From positions 1-32,111 of the forward strand of contig CAJUAO010000027.1 of the NCBI GenBank assembly GCA_910584685.1: a stretch of 32,111 nucleotides of DNA, given 5' to 3'. Below are positions 1 through 8,373 of the stretch, piece after piece; the first letter of the stretch is position 1, and each line of letters begins with the position of its first letter. The translations under genes and the position numbers were made by a program. The notes beneath the pieces are model-generated. The model saw only the letters and a list, made by a program, of their open reading frames with translations. It did no database searches and was not told the DNA's origin. The stretch comes from an uncultured Lachnospiraceae bacterium. Its GTDB lineage: Bacteria > Bacillota > Clostridia > Lachnospirales > Lachnospiraceae.

Positions 1-388
1 CCCTGTCCCCGCCACCACCCTAAGGTCTTATACTCCCTTTATTCTTAAGCCCCGGACTTCATGTGAAGAATTTTCTTTTTCACCTGTACAAATTAACATT
101 TATACTTTTCACATATTAATCTGTATAAATAATTTAAGCTTATGAGGTACGGTAATATATTTTTTAAGTTTTTCCTTTTTGAAAATTTGTACCTTTAAAA
201 GCTGCATTAAATCAATGTTTTACATAAAAGGTACAATCAACTTACAATTACCTATTTGCTTTATATTTATGTGAATTTGCATATATCAAATTAAAATGCT
301 CTCGGACTACTACACTTTTATGGTACTAAAATAAACTCTGGCTTTTCTTCTCCAAAACAAGCCTCTGGTATTTATTGTTATCATGGCT
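1..388. other. Noncoding left edge
   Basis: No convincing gene was found in this AT-rich stretch. It holds an inverted repeat with 10-nt arms, TTGTACCTTT at 187-196 and AAAGGTACAA at 227-236, separated by 30 nt. It also has two short segments (32-53 and 322-350) that recur in the same order and orientation near the right edge of the window. It lies downstream of the minus-strand membrane protein gene, so part of it may be that gene's 3' untranslated region. Confidence 0.5.
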
Positions 389-1093
389 TTACCTTTTAGC
401 TTCTTTTGAAAAGCAATGCTGCTTTCTTATTTGACTAAGTCCTTTTGCTAACAGATGAACTGTTGTAAACAAAATCACTATGTAAATTGCCGCGCTTGAA
501 ACAGCAGATAATGTAGTCATATCCTTAGCACTTGATTTTGTCTGATTAACCATTATTAATGTGTTTTGAAGCGTAAGAATGGAAACTAATGCATCAATAA
601 AGTTTATTGTCCGCAATTCGGTAATAAGGATATTGCTGCACCTGCTGCGCTTTTGCTTTCTAATATGAATAGAAGCCATTGTGATTTTGTAAGTTGTATA
701 AGCTGCCATTGCGATTGCAGGAATCAATCCCATATTTACCGGCTTTTTAAATGTAACCATCAATGCAATAGGTAGTATTAATGCCAAATTCAACGCCAAA
801 AGAATAATTGAACTGATGGCAAAAGTTTTACCTCTGCAATACCCACCGTCATTTTCACTTCCTATGGCGTTTCTCTTTTCATTTAGTAGAATCATTCCCC
901 GAATTGCAATCAGAAGAAGATAAAAAACACAAATGCTTCCATGCCATACAGACAAAAGACTGATGCCTAAAAAACCATTATATAAAGCAAACAAGATAGT
1001 AACGCCAAAAGAAATAACAGAGCTTGTTATTGTCTTGAAAGTATAATCTTTCTTCCATTTTTCAATAATTAATTTTAAATTTTTATCACTCAT
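389..1093 (-). CDS. Multi-pass membrane protein of unknown function
   Basis: I do not recognise this family. The 234-residue protein has about six hydrophobic segments: two before residue 75, two in the middle, and two in the C-terminal third (a stretch around LVSILTLQNTLIMV and one around AAIYIVILFTTVHLL). Charged loops lie between them. The open frame extends 15 codons further upstream, but the chosen ATG at 1093 lies in an ATGAGTGA overlap with the stop of the preceding TetR-type gene, the usual sign of translational coupling. That makes it the last gene of a three-gene unit with a TetR regulator and a 119-residue membrane protein. It could be a transporter-like or sensory membrane protein under that regulator; nothing in the sequence says which. 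Confidence 0.7.
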   Translation of the reverse strand: MSDKNLKLIIEKWKKDYTFKTITSSVISFGVTILFALYNGFLGISLLSVWHGSICVFYLLLIAIRGMILLNEKRNAIGSENDGGYCRGKTFAISSIILLALNLALILPIALMVTFKKPVNMGLIPAIAMAAYTTYKITMASIHIRKQKRSRCSNILITELRTINFIDALVSILTLQNTLIMVNQTKSSAKDMTTLSAVSSAAIYIVILFTTVHLLAKGLSQIRKQHCFSKEAKR

Positions 1094-1694
1094 TTTCTTT
1101 TCTATCTGCTCCACCTGATGGTCTAACGCATTCTTCAATGACAGCCGCTATTACTTCAACTGAATCCATACAATCACGCTTCAGCCATTCTTTTATAATG
1201 GCCGCAATTCCTTCTATGTAGTACACAATATAATATTGTTGAATTTTGCCTGATACTCCAAATTTTTCCAAAATCGGTTCAAGAATATATTTTTTTAAAT
1301 TCCCATAGCGGATATTTGCCTGCATGTTATTCGGATTTCTAAACGATGCACGATAAACATTTCTATTGTCGCTTATAAACCGGAGATATGGCTTCAAATA
1401 ATCTTGTGTAATCAAAATAAGCTCACTTAATTCATTGCCGTTTATCTTATCCCAAATATCCTTTGTATCTTGTGCAAAATAAGACAGAAAGCGCGTATCA
1501 ACACTTTCCATTGCTTCATTTACTAAATCTGTAATCGTTTCATAATGCAGATAAAATGTTGACCTGTTCACTCCGGCCTTTTCACAAATTTCTTTTACTG
1601 TAATATACTCCAAATCTTTCACTTCTAATAAGGCAATCAGTGCATTATCCATAGCGAGGGCGGTATTGAAGTATTTGCTTTCAGATTTGTTCAT
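1086..1694 (-). CDS. TetR/AcrR-family transcriptional regulator
   Basis: A 202-residue protein with a TetR-type N-terminal DNA-binding domain at about residues 10-60. The recognition region reads ITVKEICEKAGVNRSTFYLH, which matches the family's tetrahelical HTH core (T-V-x-x-I-x-x-x-A-G-V-x-x-S-T-F-Y-x-H-Y). The remainder is helical and presumably binds a ligand and dimerises. The start at 1694 has AAAGGGG about 9 nt upstream. The gene sits 22 nt after the 119-residue membrane protein gene and overlaps the 234-residue membrane protein gene by 8 nt, so it probably controls its own membrane-protein operon. The family assignment is firm; the ligand is unknown. Confidence 0.9.
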   Translation of the reverse strand: MNKSESKYFNTALAMDNALIALLEVKDLEYITVKEICEKAGVNRSTFYLHYETITDLVNEAMESVDTRFLSYFAQDTKDIWDKINGNELSELILITQDYLKPYLRFISDNRNVYRASFRNPNNMQANIRYGNLKKYILEPILEKFGVSGKIQQYYIVYYIEGIAAIIKEWLKRDCMDSVEVIAAVIEECVRPSGGADRKENE

Positions 1695-1716
1695 ATGCTA
1701 CCGCCCCTTTCTTTTG

Positions 1717-2076
1717 TTATTCTGCTTCTTCACTGATTTCCTTTGCAAGCTGCATAATTTCAAACGCATACTGCTTTTTCCCATTTTCAAGCAGTTTTTT
1801 ATAAATCGGATAATTGATGCTGATGCCAACAATGCCAATAACTCCTACAATAATACCAAAAATCATCATAAAACTGCTTCCATCCCCAATTACTTTCATG
1901 GCCAGGCACATCCCCACACCAAACACAAGTGTCATAATCACCCCGAAGGTATAAGTAAAAATATTTGCTCTGCTTTTTGCCTTTCTGTCCAGTTTTTTCA
2001 AAGCAACAACTTTAGAAGTGTCCTTTGGCGCATATTCGTTGGCGATTGCTTCTGCATAAATTTTGTCTGTGTTCAT
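1717..2076 (-). CDS. Small two-TM membrane protein, unknown function
   Basis: A 119-residue protein with a charged N-terminus (many Lys, Asp and Glu up to residue 37), two hydrophobic segments (about 40-62 and 68-88), and a charged C-terminal tail of about 30 residues. This looks like a helical-hairpin membrane protein with both ends in the cytoplasm. I do not recognise a named family. The start has GAGGAG about 8 nt upstream (GAGGAGAAACTACTATG). It is the first gene of the unit that continues with the TetR regulator 22 nt downstream. A TATAAT-like box lies about 60 nt upstream of the start. Confidence 0.75.
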   Translation of the reverse strand: MNTDKIYAEAIANEYAPKDTSKVVALKKLDRKAKSRANIFTYTFGVIMTLVFGVGMCLAMKVIGDGSSFMMIFGIIVGVIGIVGISINYPIYKKLLENGKKQYAFEIMQLAKEISEEAE

Positions 2077-2202
2077 AGTAGTTTCTCCTCAAAAATTATA
2101 TTTCAGCCGTAGCTGTTAATACGATTATAGAGAAGTAATTCATATAACTGAACAACACAGTTTGGCTTTCCTGTCGATTTTAAACCTCCCGCAACATTAT
2201 TT

Positions 2203-3510
2203 CTACTGTACCGCCTTAAAGGCCTCTTCTAAATCCTCTATAATATCATCTATATTCTCCGTTCCAATAGAAAGCCTTATAGTGTTTGGCTTAATTCCCT
2301 GCTGTAAAAGCTCCTCCTCATTAAGCTGTGAATGAGTAGTAGACGCAGGATGAATTACAAGAGACTTTACATCAGCCACATTTGCAAGAAGTGAAAACAG
2401 CTCAAGATTATCTATAAAGTCCTTTGCCTTTCTGTCATCTCCCTTTATCTCAAATGTAAATATAGAGCCTCCTCCATTAGGGAAATACTTTTTATAAAGC
2501 TCCTGCTGCTCCTTATCCTCTGACACCGACGGGTGATTAACCTTCTCAACCTGCGGATGATTGTTTAAATATTCAACTACCTTAAGGGCATTCTCTACAT
2601 GTCTTTCTACTCTAAGGGAAAGGGTCTCAAGTCCCTGCAGAAAGAAAAATGCATGGAATGGCGAAAGGGTGGCGCCTGTATCGCGGAGAAGTATAGCTCT
2701 TATTTTTGTAACAAATGCCGCCGGTCCGACTGCCTTAGTAAAGCTGATTCCGTGATAGCTTGGATTCGGCTCCGTAAGTGAAGGGAACTTTCCGCTTGCC
2801 TCCCAGTCGAACCTTCCGCTGTCAACAATAACTCCTCCTATAGTCGTTCCGTGTCCTCCTATAAATTTTGTGGCAGAATGTACTACTATGTCTGCGCCGT
2901 ATTCAATAGGTCTTACAAGATAAGGAGTAGCAAACGTATTGTCTATAACTAGGGGTATCTTATGTGAATGCGCTATATCTGCAAGTCTTTCTATGTCAAC
3001 CACATCAGAATTAGGATTGCCAAGAGTTTCAATAAATACTGCCTTTGTATTTTCCTTTATGGCATTTTCAACCTCGTCATAATTAAAGGGCTCCACAAAC
3101 GTAGTTGTAATTCCGTAATCCTTCAGAGTATGCGCAAGGAGATTGTATGTACCTCCGTAAATATTTTTTGCTGCCACAATATGCTCTCCTGCATGGGCAA
3201 GATTTTGGAAGGTGTAGCTTATTGCCGCCGCGCCTGACGCTACTGCAAGGGCTGCCACGCCGCCCTCTAAGGCTGCTATTCTCTGCTCAAATACATCCTC
3301 TGTAGGATTTGTAAGCCTGCCGTAAATATTGCCTGCGTCGCTAAGTCCAAATCTTGCCGCCGCATGGTCGCTGTTTCTAAATACATATGACGATGTCTGA
3401 TATATAGGCACTGCCCTTGCATCTGTCACCGGGTCCGGCTGCTCCTGTCCTACATGAAGCTGTAAGGTCTCAAACCTTAAATTTCTGTCTGCGTATGATT
3501 TTTTGCTCAT
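2203..3510 (-). CDS. metY: O-acetylhomoserine sulfhydrylase (PLP-dependent)
   Basis: A 435-residue Cys/Met-metabolism PLP enzyme that makes homocysteine from O-acetylhomoserine and sulfide in the cytoplasm. Near the N-terminus it has the family motif FETLQLHVGQEQPDP, then PIYQTSSYVF and YGRLTNPTEDVFEQRIAALE. The PLP-lysine motif is VHSATKFIGGHGT, and the C-terminal signature around SLLANVADVKSLVIHPAST is typical of MetY rather than MetB or MetC. Length is normal. The frame is open 35 codons further upstream, but the ATG at 3510 has AGAGAGG 8 nt upstream and gives the canonical N-terminus. A perfect 13-bp inverted repeat lies about 60 nt upstream. I saw no SAM riboswitch. Confidence 0.95.
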   Translation of the reverse strand: MSKKSYADRNLRFETLQLHVGQEQPDPVTDARAVPIYQTSSYVFRNSDHAAARFGLSDAGNIYGRLTNPTEDVFEQRIAALEGGVAALAVASGAAAISYTFQNLAHAGEHIVAAKNIYGGTYNLLAHTLKDYGITTTFVEPFNYDEVENAIKENTKAVFIETLGNPNSDVVDIERLADIAHSHKIPLVIDNTFATPYLVRPIEYGADIVVHSATKFIGGHGTTIGGVIVDSGRFDWEASGKFPSLTEPNPSYHGISFTKAVGPAAFVTKIRAILLRDTGATLSPFHAFFFLQGLETLSLRVERHVENALKVVEYLNNHPQVEKVNHPSVSEDKEQQELYKKYFPNGGGSIFTFEIKGDDRKAKDFIDNLELFSLLANVADVKSLVIHPASTTHSQLNEEELLQQGIKPNTIRLSIGTENIDDIIEDLEEAFKAVQ

Positions 3511-3570
3511 ATTTTCTACCTCTCTTTTCCTTTTAATATTTTTCCTATTAATTTTTTGGTTTTCTTTTAT

Positions 3571-3602
3571 TTTCATTGTATTCCTATTTGAATACAATGA
3601 AA
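3571..3602 (-). promoter_or_regulatory. Perfect 13-bp inverted repeat upstream of metY
   Basis: The arms TTTCATTGTATTC (3571-3583) and GAATACAATGAAA (3590-3602) are perfect complements around a 6-nt loop, 61 nt before the metY start. There is no following T-run in the metY direction. An operator for a sulfur-metabolism regulator or an mRNA leader hairpin is more likely than a terminator. This is inference from position. Confidence 0.5.
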
Positions 3603-3634
3603 TATTAACATACATATCTGTAATTATCTAATAC

Positions 3635-3679
3635 AAAAAAGCAGTAGCCAACTATAGCTTTTTTCTATAAGACTGCTGC
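3635..3679 (-). terminator. Intrinsic terminator of the nitroreductase gene
   Basis: Read on the minus strand, AGCAGT pairs with ACTGCT and the inner TATAG pairs with CTATA. The stem is followed by TTTTTT. It lies 63-107 nt after the nitroreductase stop. A second, wobble-paired hairpin (about 3694-3717) precedes it. Confidence 0.7.
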
Positions 3680-3741
3680 GCAAAACGCTAAAAGACTGTC
3701 GCCTTAAGCAACAGCCCCATAACAATACAATTAATATTTAC

Positions 3742-4278
3742 TTAGAAAAATTTTGCTATCTCGCTTAGAGCCTTACGCTTTGGCTTATCAGGATTTATAT
3801 CCCTGTAGCCAAGGGATATGACGGCTACCACTTCCTGGCTGTCAGGTATCTCAAGCTCGCTTCTCAGCGCGCTGCCGTCACGTATTCCCATAATAAGAGT
3901 ATCAAGCCCAAGCTCTCTTGCCTTAAGCATAAGAAGCTGATTTTGAAGTCCCAAATCATACGCTCCCCACTCGTCTCCTATTTCATTCACGGGATTTTTA
4001 TCATTATCAAAGCCTGAGCGCGCCTTCTCAAAGGCCGTAACTATAAGCACCGGCGCATCCTTACAATTATTCCTGTTAAAATCCGGCAGGCATTTTTCCT
4101 TTACATGGGATACCTTGTCAGGCGACATCACTATATAATATCTGCCTGTCTGTGAATTTTTCCATGAAGGCGCATTCTGTAAAAAACATATAATTTCCTC
4201 TACCTTTTCCCTTTCTACAGGCTGGTTTTTATATGCTCTTATACTTCTCCTTGATTCTGCTGTTTCCTTTAATTCCAT
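3742..4278 (-). CDS. Nitroreductase-family flavoprotein
   Basis: A 178-residue protein of the FMN-dependent nitroreductase fold. The N-terminal ESRRSIRAYKNQPVEREKVEEII is the family signature: Arg-Ser-x-Arg binds the FMN phosphate. QNAPSWKNSQ is the second FMN-contact region, and GLDTLIMGIRD with AVISLGY matches the C-terminal region. Such proteins reduce quinones, nitro compounds or other electron acceptors with NAD(P)H as soluble cytoplasmic dimers; the real substrate cannot be inferred. The ATG follows purine-rich AGGGGAAA. It has its own promoter (4315-4343) and terminator, so it is probably monocistronic. Confidence 0.88.
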   Translation of the reverse strand: MELKETAESRRSIRAYKNQPVEREKVEEIICFLQNAPSWKNSQTGRYYIVMSPDKVSHVKEKCLPDFNRNNCKDAPVLIVTAFEKARSGFDNDKNPVNEIGDEWGAYDLGLQNQLLMLKARELGLDTLIMGIRDGSALRSELEIPDSQEVVAVISLGYRDINPDKPKRKALSEIAKFF

Positions 4279-4314
4279 TTTCCCCTGTTTTCCTTTCTTA
4301 TAATTTTTGCATAT

Positions 4315-4343
4315 ATTATACTATATATATCCTTACATTACAA
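4315..4343 (-). promoter_or_regulatory. Sigma-A-type promoter of the nitroreductase gene
   Basis: On the minus strand TTGTAA (4338-4343) and TATAAT (4315-4320) are separated by exactly 17 bp, about 37 nt before the start codon. Confidence 0.65.
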
Positions 4344-4391
4344 TTCCTGCATGCTTTTAAAAACCTCAAAATAAAAAGCAATATAAAACAA

Positions 4392-4440
4392 AAATACTGC
4401 ATATTTCCCATTCAGTACTGACAGGAAATATGCAGTATTT
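4392..4440 (-). terminator. Terminator of the GH127 gene
   Basis: A 17-nt perfect arm (AAATACTGCATATTTCC and its complement) surrounds a 15-nt loop, about 40 nt after the GH127 stop. On the minus strand it is followed by a T-rich stretch. Between this and the nitroreductase promoter nothing else is visible. Confidence 0.7.
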
Positions 4441-4480
4441 ATTTATAAGGCTTTTTAATACTGCTGTAATTTATTTATGA

Positions 4481-7400
4481 CTACTTCTTCTTTTTCTTAA
4501 TCATGATTAAAATAACTACTGCTGCCGCCACTACGACCACTACAACCGTCGATACTATTATTATAGTGGCAGATGAAATACTGTTCTTATCCTCTGGAGC
4601 ATTATTTGATGCCTCGTCACCATCAGTCTTTGCATCTGCATCTGCCTCCAGCGTCTTTAAAATATCCTCCGGCATATAAATCTTTATATAAGCAAGATTT
4701 AAGCAAAGTGTTGCGTCCGGTGAGGTTATGTTAAGGGAAAGCTTTCCGTCATTTACCTTAACCTTGCCTGTCACTGCCTTGTTTACATCTGCCTTTTCTA
4801 TAATCTTGACTCCCTCTGCTGATACAACAGGGTTCTTTGAGCAGTTCCAAGGGTCGGTAAAGTAAAGCTCTATCTCATATTCACCGTTTGGAAGCTCAAA
4901 ATCATAATTTAAGTTTCTTGCAATGCCGTTTTCATACTGATTTTTTGTATATCTGTTTGTTGACGTCTTTGCTGCCCCGTCCTTTATTGAATTATCTGTC
5001 TCAAAAGGCCATGTATTATCTGTGTATACTGCATTTTTCATCTCCGGGTTTGTAGCTGTTCCATTCTTTAACGGGTTTGACACGGTATCAACAATACCCC
5101 ACTTATAGCCTGTTACCGGGTCCTCCCCATATGACTGGTCCGTTACTCCGTTTAGTACTCCGAACAAATCACCCTCTGACAGTGTATTTACGTCAAAATC
5201 ACCACAGTCTACAAAATATGCCAGCTTTCTGTCAGCATTGCCTCTGTTAAATATGTCAACATCCTTATCAATTATTACCGTATATTTCTTTGAGGTCTCA
5301 TGGTCCTCTGCAAATACCTCATATACAAGGGTAACATGATTGCTGTTTGTAAGCTCCACCGTATAAGGCGCAGTTTCTCTCACTACTGTGTCATTTATTC
5401 TTATATAGCCGTATGTATCGGCAATTTCAGCCGTTAAGTCTACACTGTCTGTATTTCCGTCTACCTTAAGGTTATACGTGTCTTTGTCCTGGGTAAGCTT
5501 GCCTTCCGACGCCTTAAGGCTCATTGACGCATTTGTTTTATATGCCCTTGTCATATATATAAAGCTGCACACCCTTGCAGAATCCTCATCTGCCTTGCCG
5601 CTCTCTATTTTTATGTCTGCCACCTTAACCTTGCCGGATTTTTCCTCTGTGTTGTCCTCCTTCTCGTACATTACGTCTGAAATAACCTCTTCCTTTATAG
5701 GTATTCTTACCATGTACTCGTCGTCGTCACCGCTGTAATTAAGGGTTTCATTATATACTATGCTTCCGCCTGCTGATATCTTAAGGGTTTTATTATTGTC
5801 AGCCTTTTTTAAATACACTTGAAGGTAATTATCCTCTCCCTCGCTTACCTTCATGGTGTAGGTAAATGAACCTCCTGCCTTTGCATATCTGCTTGTTCCG
5901 TCTGCAGTATCGCCCACAGAGCCTGCTCCCTCCTCCTTCATGGAATGAAGCTCGTCGTTTTCATACTGTCCGTAGCCCGGCTGTACCGTATCTGTTTTTG
6001 CCGCGTCAAGTCTGTCCTGCGCCTTTTGGCTTATGTACTTTGACGCATTTATGGCTCCCGTATTACTTACATAATTAAAGTAAATTCCGTATCTTTCAGT
6101 ATGCTGGCTGTAATGAGGCACGAAGGTAAGATTTGCATCTGTATTGTCAAGAGTCCACTCAAGCTTACCCTCTGTCTTTACAAGATTATCATTAACAGAT
6201 GAAATAAAATCCGCCACTGTACCAGAGGTGACTGAAACAGTATCGCTTCCGCCGCTTATATACTTATCCTCAATAAGCTTTGATGACGGTATGATTACGC
6301 TTACGCCTGTAAAGGTAGTTTCCATTTTCTCCGTACCAAGCTTTGCGCTAAGCACTATAGGACCGTACTTAAAGCCGTATGTGCTTTCTCCGTCAGGCAG
6401 ATTATATGCCTTAATATCCATAGGAAGGGTAATTGTTATTACATCTCCGTTTTTAAGATTTGATAGTATTGCGTAGCCTGATTTATTTTCTGCCTCCGCG
6501 CCGTTTCCGTTTACCTGCACCGACGCATCCTTTGCAAGCCATGAAGGAAGCCTTAATGCAACCTTTGTTCCTACGGTTTCTGCGTTGTCAAGTGTGTTTA
6601 CGGTTATCTTTACCGTATCCTTTGAAGGTATGTCCGCCTCCTGCGTAAGCTTTATATTCTTATTGCTGTCTGTAAGGACAGAGCTGAAATATCCGCTTAC
6701 CACAACCATATCAGCATTGCTGTAATACAATGCTCCTCCAAGCTTTGTGAAGTTTTCCATACCGCTTCCCGTACAGCACCAAAAGCTGTTTGTGTCTGTT
6801 GTATATACCTTAAAATATCCTGTTGCCATAGGCTGGAAATATGTTGTCATTCCTGTATCAGGGTTTTGTGATGACAATATTGTATTATAAAATGTATTTT
6901 CATAAAAATCAGTATACTTTGAATTGCCTGTTACCATGTAAAGCGCCTTTGCAAGCTTAAGCATATTGTAGGCGTTACATGTCTCGCAGTTGCAGTTTGT
7001 TCTTTCCGCGTCAAGTATATTGTCTGCGCCGAAATGCTCCCACTCACTGTTGTCGCCTGTTATATATGTATGCCTTTCGTTTACCATATCAAAAAACTTT
7101 TCCGCATACCCAAGATATTCCGATGCATCTACGGTTTCTCCGTTTATCGTCTTTCCGTTTGTCGTGACATATCTGTTAAGCGCGCCTAAAAACTTTGGAA
7201 TGGTAGTATTTGCATGCCTGTTGTTAAGTACATTTGCGCTGCCTGCGGCAACCGACTTAAAAAGAGTATCCTCGTCAAACTGATGGGCGGCAGCTGCATA
7301 CTTTTCGTCCCCTGTAACAGCATAAAGCTCATAAAGGCAGTCATTCATACCGCCATATTCTATATTAAGCACAGTATTTCTCGTAGCGGCGCTCCAAGCA

Positions 7401-8095
7401 GCCGTTCTGTCATAAACCCAGTTTCCAAGTCCCTTTGCCACTGTAAGGGCTGTTTCATTTCCTGTATATTTATATGTATCCACAAGTCCTGCCAATATTT
7501 TATGCATAGTGTACCATGGCACCCATGCCTGTGTGGTAATGTTGGTCTGACCCTTTTCCACATTGTCAAACTGGAGATAAATATTGTTTTTGTCTGTAAG
7601 GGTTGCGCCGAATATATATCCCGTGCCTGTGCTGTCCTGACACTTCTTAAGCTCATCTATAATGTGATTAAGCTTTTCTATAACCTGCCCTCTCCTTTCG
7701 TCAGTCTCAGGAAGTGACTGTACTGCCTGGGCCATTGCCGTAAGATAATGCCCCATAGTGTGACCGCCTATAAGTGAATTTTCCCATCCTCCATATCTTG
7801 ATGCGCCGTTCATATCTAAGCCTGCAGTCTCTCTAAAGCCTGCCAGAAGCTTATCGCTGTCAAGAGACAACAGATACTGAATATCCTTATCCTGCGCGTT
7901 TGTAAGATAGCTGTCTGTAAGCTGCACCTGCGACAGCTCATAGGCTGACAGATTTCCTATAAAATCTTCAGCTTTAGTCCCGCCGTTACCATCATTCTCT
8001 GCCAACGCCGTAATTGACGGAAAATTAACTGCCTGTAATGCAACCATACATGCCATAGCCGCCGCTATGGCCCGCATTATTTTTTTCCTTTTCAT
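4481..8095 (-). CDS. Surface-anchored GH127 enzyme (beta-L-arabinofuranosidase family)
   Basis: A 1204-residue secreted enzyme of the GH127 (DUF1680) family, whose known members release beta-L-arabinofuranose from hydroxyproline-linked or pectic plant glycans. A signal peptide covers about residues 1-32. The catalytic alpha-barrel follows, with GGHTMGHYLTA near residue 110. The zinc/thiolate site is intact: by family comparison Glu371 and Cys373 (CETCNAYN) and Cys440-Cys441 (FWCCTGSGMENF), one of these two being the nucleophile. Beta-sandwich domains extend from about 600, including a region like the GH127 C-terminal domain and a cadherin-like repeat (about 890-975). The C-terminus has a hydrophobic helix ending in five lysines, which anchors it to the membrane; no LPxTG is seen. 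It is longer than the roughly 650 residues of minimal GH127 enzymes. The ATG has GAGGAG 10 nt upstream. Confidence 0.9.
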   Translation of the reverse strand: MKRKKIMRAIAAAMACMVALQAVNFPSITALAENDGNGGTKAEDFIGNLSAYELSQVQLTDSYLTNAQDKDIQYLLSLDSDKLLAGFRETAGLDMNGASRYGGWENSLIGGHTMGHYLTAMAQAVQSLPETDERRGQVIEKLNHIIDELKKCQDSTGTGYIFGATLTDKNNIYLQFDNVEKGQTNITTQAWVPWYTMHKILAGLVDTYKYTGNETALTVAKGLGNWVYDRTAAWSAATRNTVLNIEYGGMNDCLYELYAVTGDEKYAAAAHQFDEDTLFKSVAAGSANVLNNRHANTTIPKFLGALNRYVTTNGKTINGETVDASEYLGYAEKFFDMVNERHTYITGDNSEWEHFGADNILDAERTNCNCETCNAYNMLKLAKALYMVTGNSKYTDFYENTFYNTILSSQNPDTGMTTYFQPMATGYFKVYTTDTNSFWCCTGSGMENFTKLGGALYYSNADMVVVSGYFSSVLTDSNKNIKLTQEADIPSKDTVKITVNTLDNAETVGTKVALRLPSWLAKDASVQVNGNGAEAENKSGYAILSNLKNGDVITITLPMDIKAYNLPDGESTYGFKYGPIVLSAKLGTEKMETTFTGVSVIIPSSKLIEDKYISGGSDTVSVTSGTVADFISSVNDNLVKTEGKLEWTLDNTDANLTFVPHYSQHTERYGIYFNYVSNTGAINASKYISQKAQDRLDAAKTDTVQPGYGQYENDELHSMKEEGAGSVGDTADGTSRYAKAGGSFTYTMKVSEGEDNYLQVYLKKADNNKTLKISAGGSIVYNETLNYSGDDDEYMVRIPIKEEVISDVMYEKEDNTEEKSGKVKVADIKIESGKADEDSARVCSFIYMTRAYKTNASMSLKASEGKLTQDKDTYNLKVDGNTDSVDLTAEIADTYGYIRINDTVVRETAPYTVELTNSNHVTLVYEVFAEDHETSKKYTVIIDKDVDIFNRGNADRKLAYFVDCGDFDVNTLSEGDLFGVLNGVTDQSYGEDPVTGYKWGIVDTVSNPLKNGTATNPEMKNAVYTDNTWPFETDNSIKDGAAKTSTNRYTKNQYENGIARNLNYDFELPNGEYEIELYFTDPWNCSKNPVVSAEGVKIIEKADVNKAVTGKVKVNDGKLSLNITSPDATLCLNLAYIKIYMPEDILKTLEADADAKTDGDEASNNAPEDKNSISSATIIIVSTVVVVVVAAAVVILIMIKKKKK

Positions 8096-8230
8096 GGTTT
8101 TACTTCTCCTCTTTCTTTTTTGTCAGTCATTTAATAATTTTTATGTACTTATATTGCCTTATTCTCGTACATTTTTTACACATACACAAGTTTATGGAGC
8201 AAAACTGCATGGCTCATCTGTGCGGAGACT

Positions 8231-8240
8231 ATTATACCAT
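8231..8240 (-). promoter_or_regulatory. Extended -10 promoter element of the GH127 gene
   Basis: On the minus strand TGGTATAAT (TATAAT at 8231-8236) matches an extended -10 box. The -35 region is poor. It lies about 135 nt before the GH127 start, so the transcript would have a long leader. Confidence 0.5.
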
Positions 8241-8276
8241 TTAAAGAAATATATTGTCTTTAGAAAAAAGTTTGAA

Positions 8277-8312
8277 AGGGTGTAAAAAAGTCATATGACT
8301 TTTTTACACCCT
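8277..8312. terminator. 36-bp perfect palindrome after the TIR-like gene
   Basis: A perfect palindrome of 18-nt arms, centred at 8294/8295, with the core AAAAAAGTCATATGACTTTTTT flanked by GGGTGT and ACACCC. It lies about 60 nt beyond the stop of the TIR-like gene. It is most simply the intrinsic terminator of the agrD-agrB-TIR unit, since the 3' arm contains TTTTTT. It lies upstream of the GH127 promoter element. Confidence 0.65.
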
Positions 8313-8373
8313 CGGTTTTTCTTATATATAATTCCTCTAATCAGTACACGTATATGTCATTAAACAATCTTTT

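Noticed and set aside
1666..2112. 148-codon plus-strand frame opposite the small membrane protein
   Set aside because: It is antisense to a gene with a clear ribosome site and membrane topology; no independent support.
3511..3741. SAM riboswitch upstream of metY
   Set aside because: No S-box-like conserved core was found; the region is explained by an inverted repeat and the terminator of the upstream gene.
7214..7717. 167-codon plus-strand frame inside the GH127 gene
   Set aside because: It is antisense to a conserved catalytic domain and its composition looks like a mirror frame; no ribosome site was seen.
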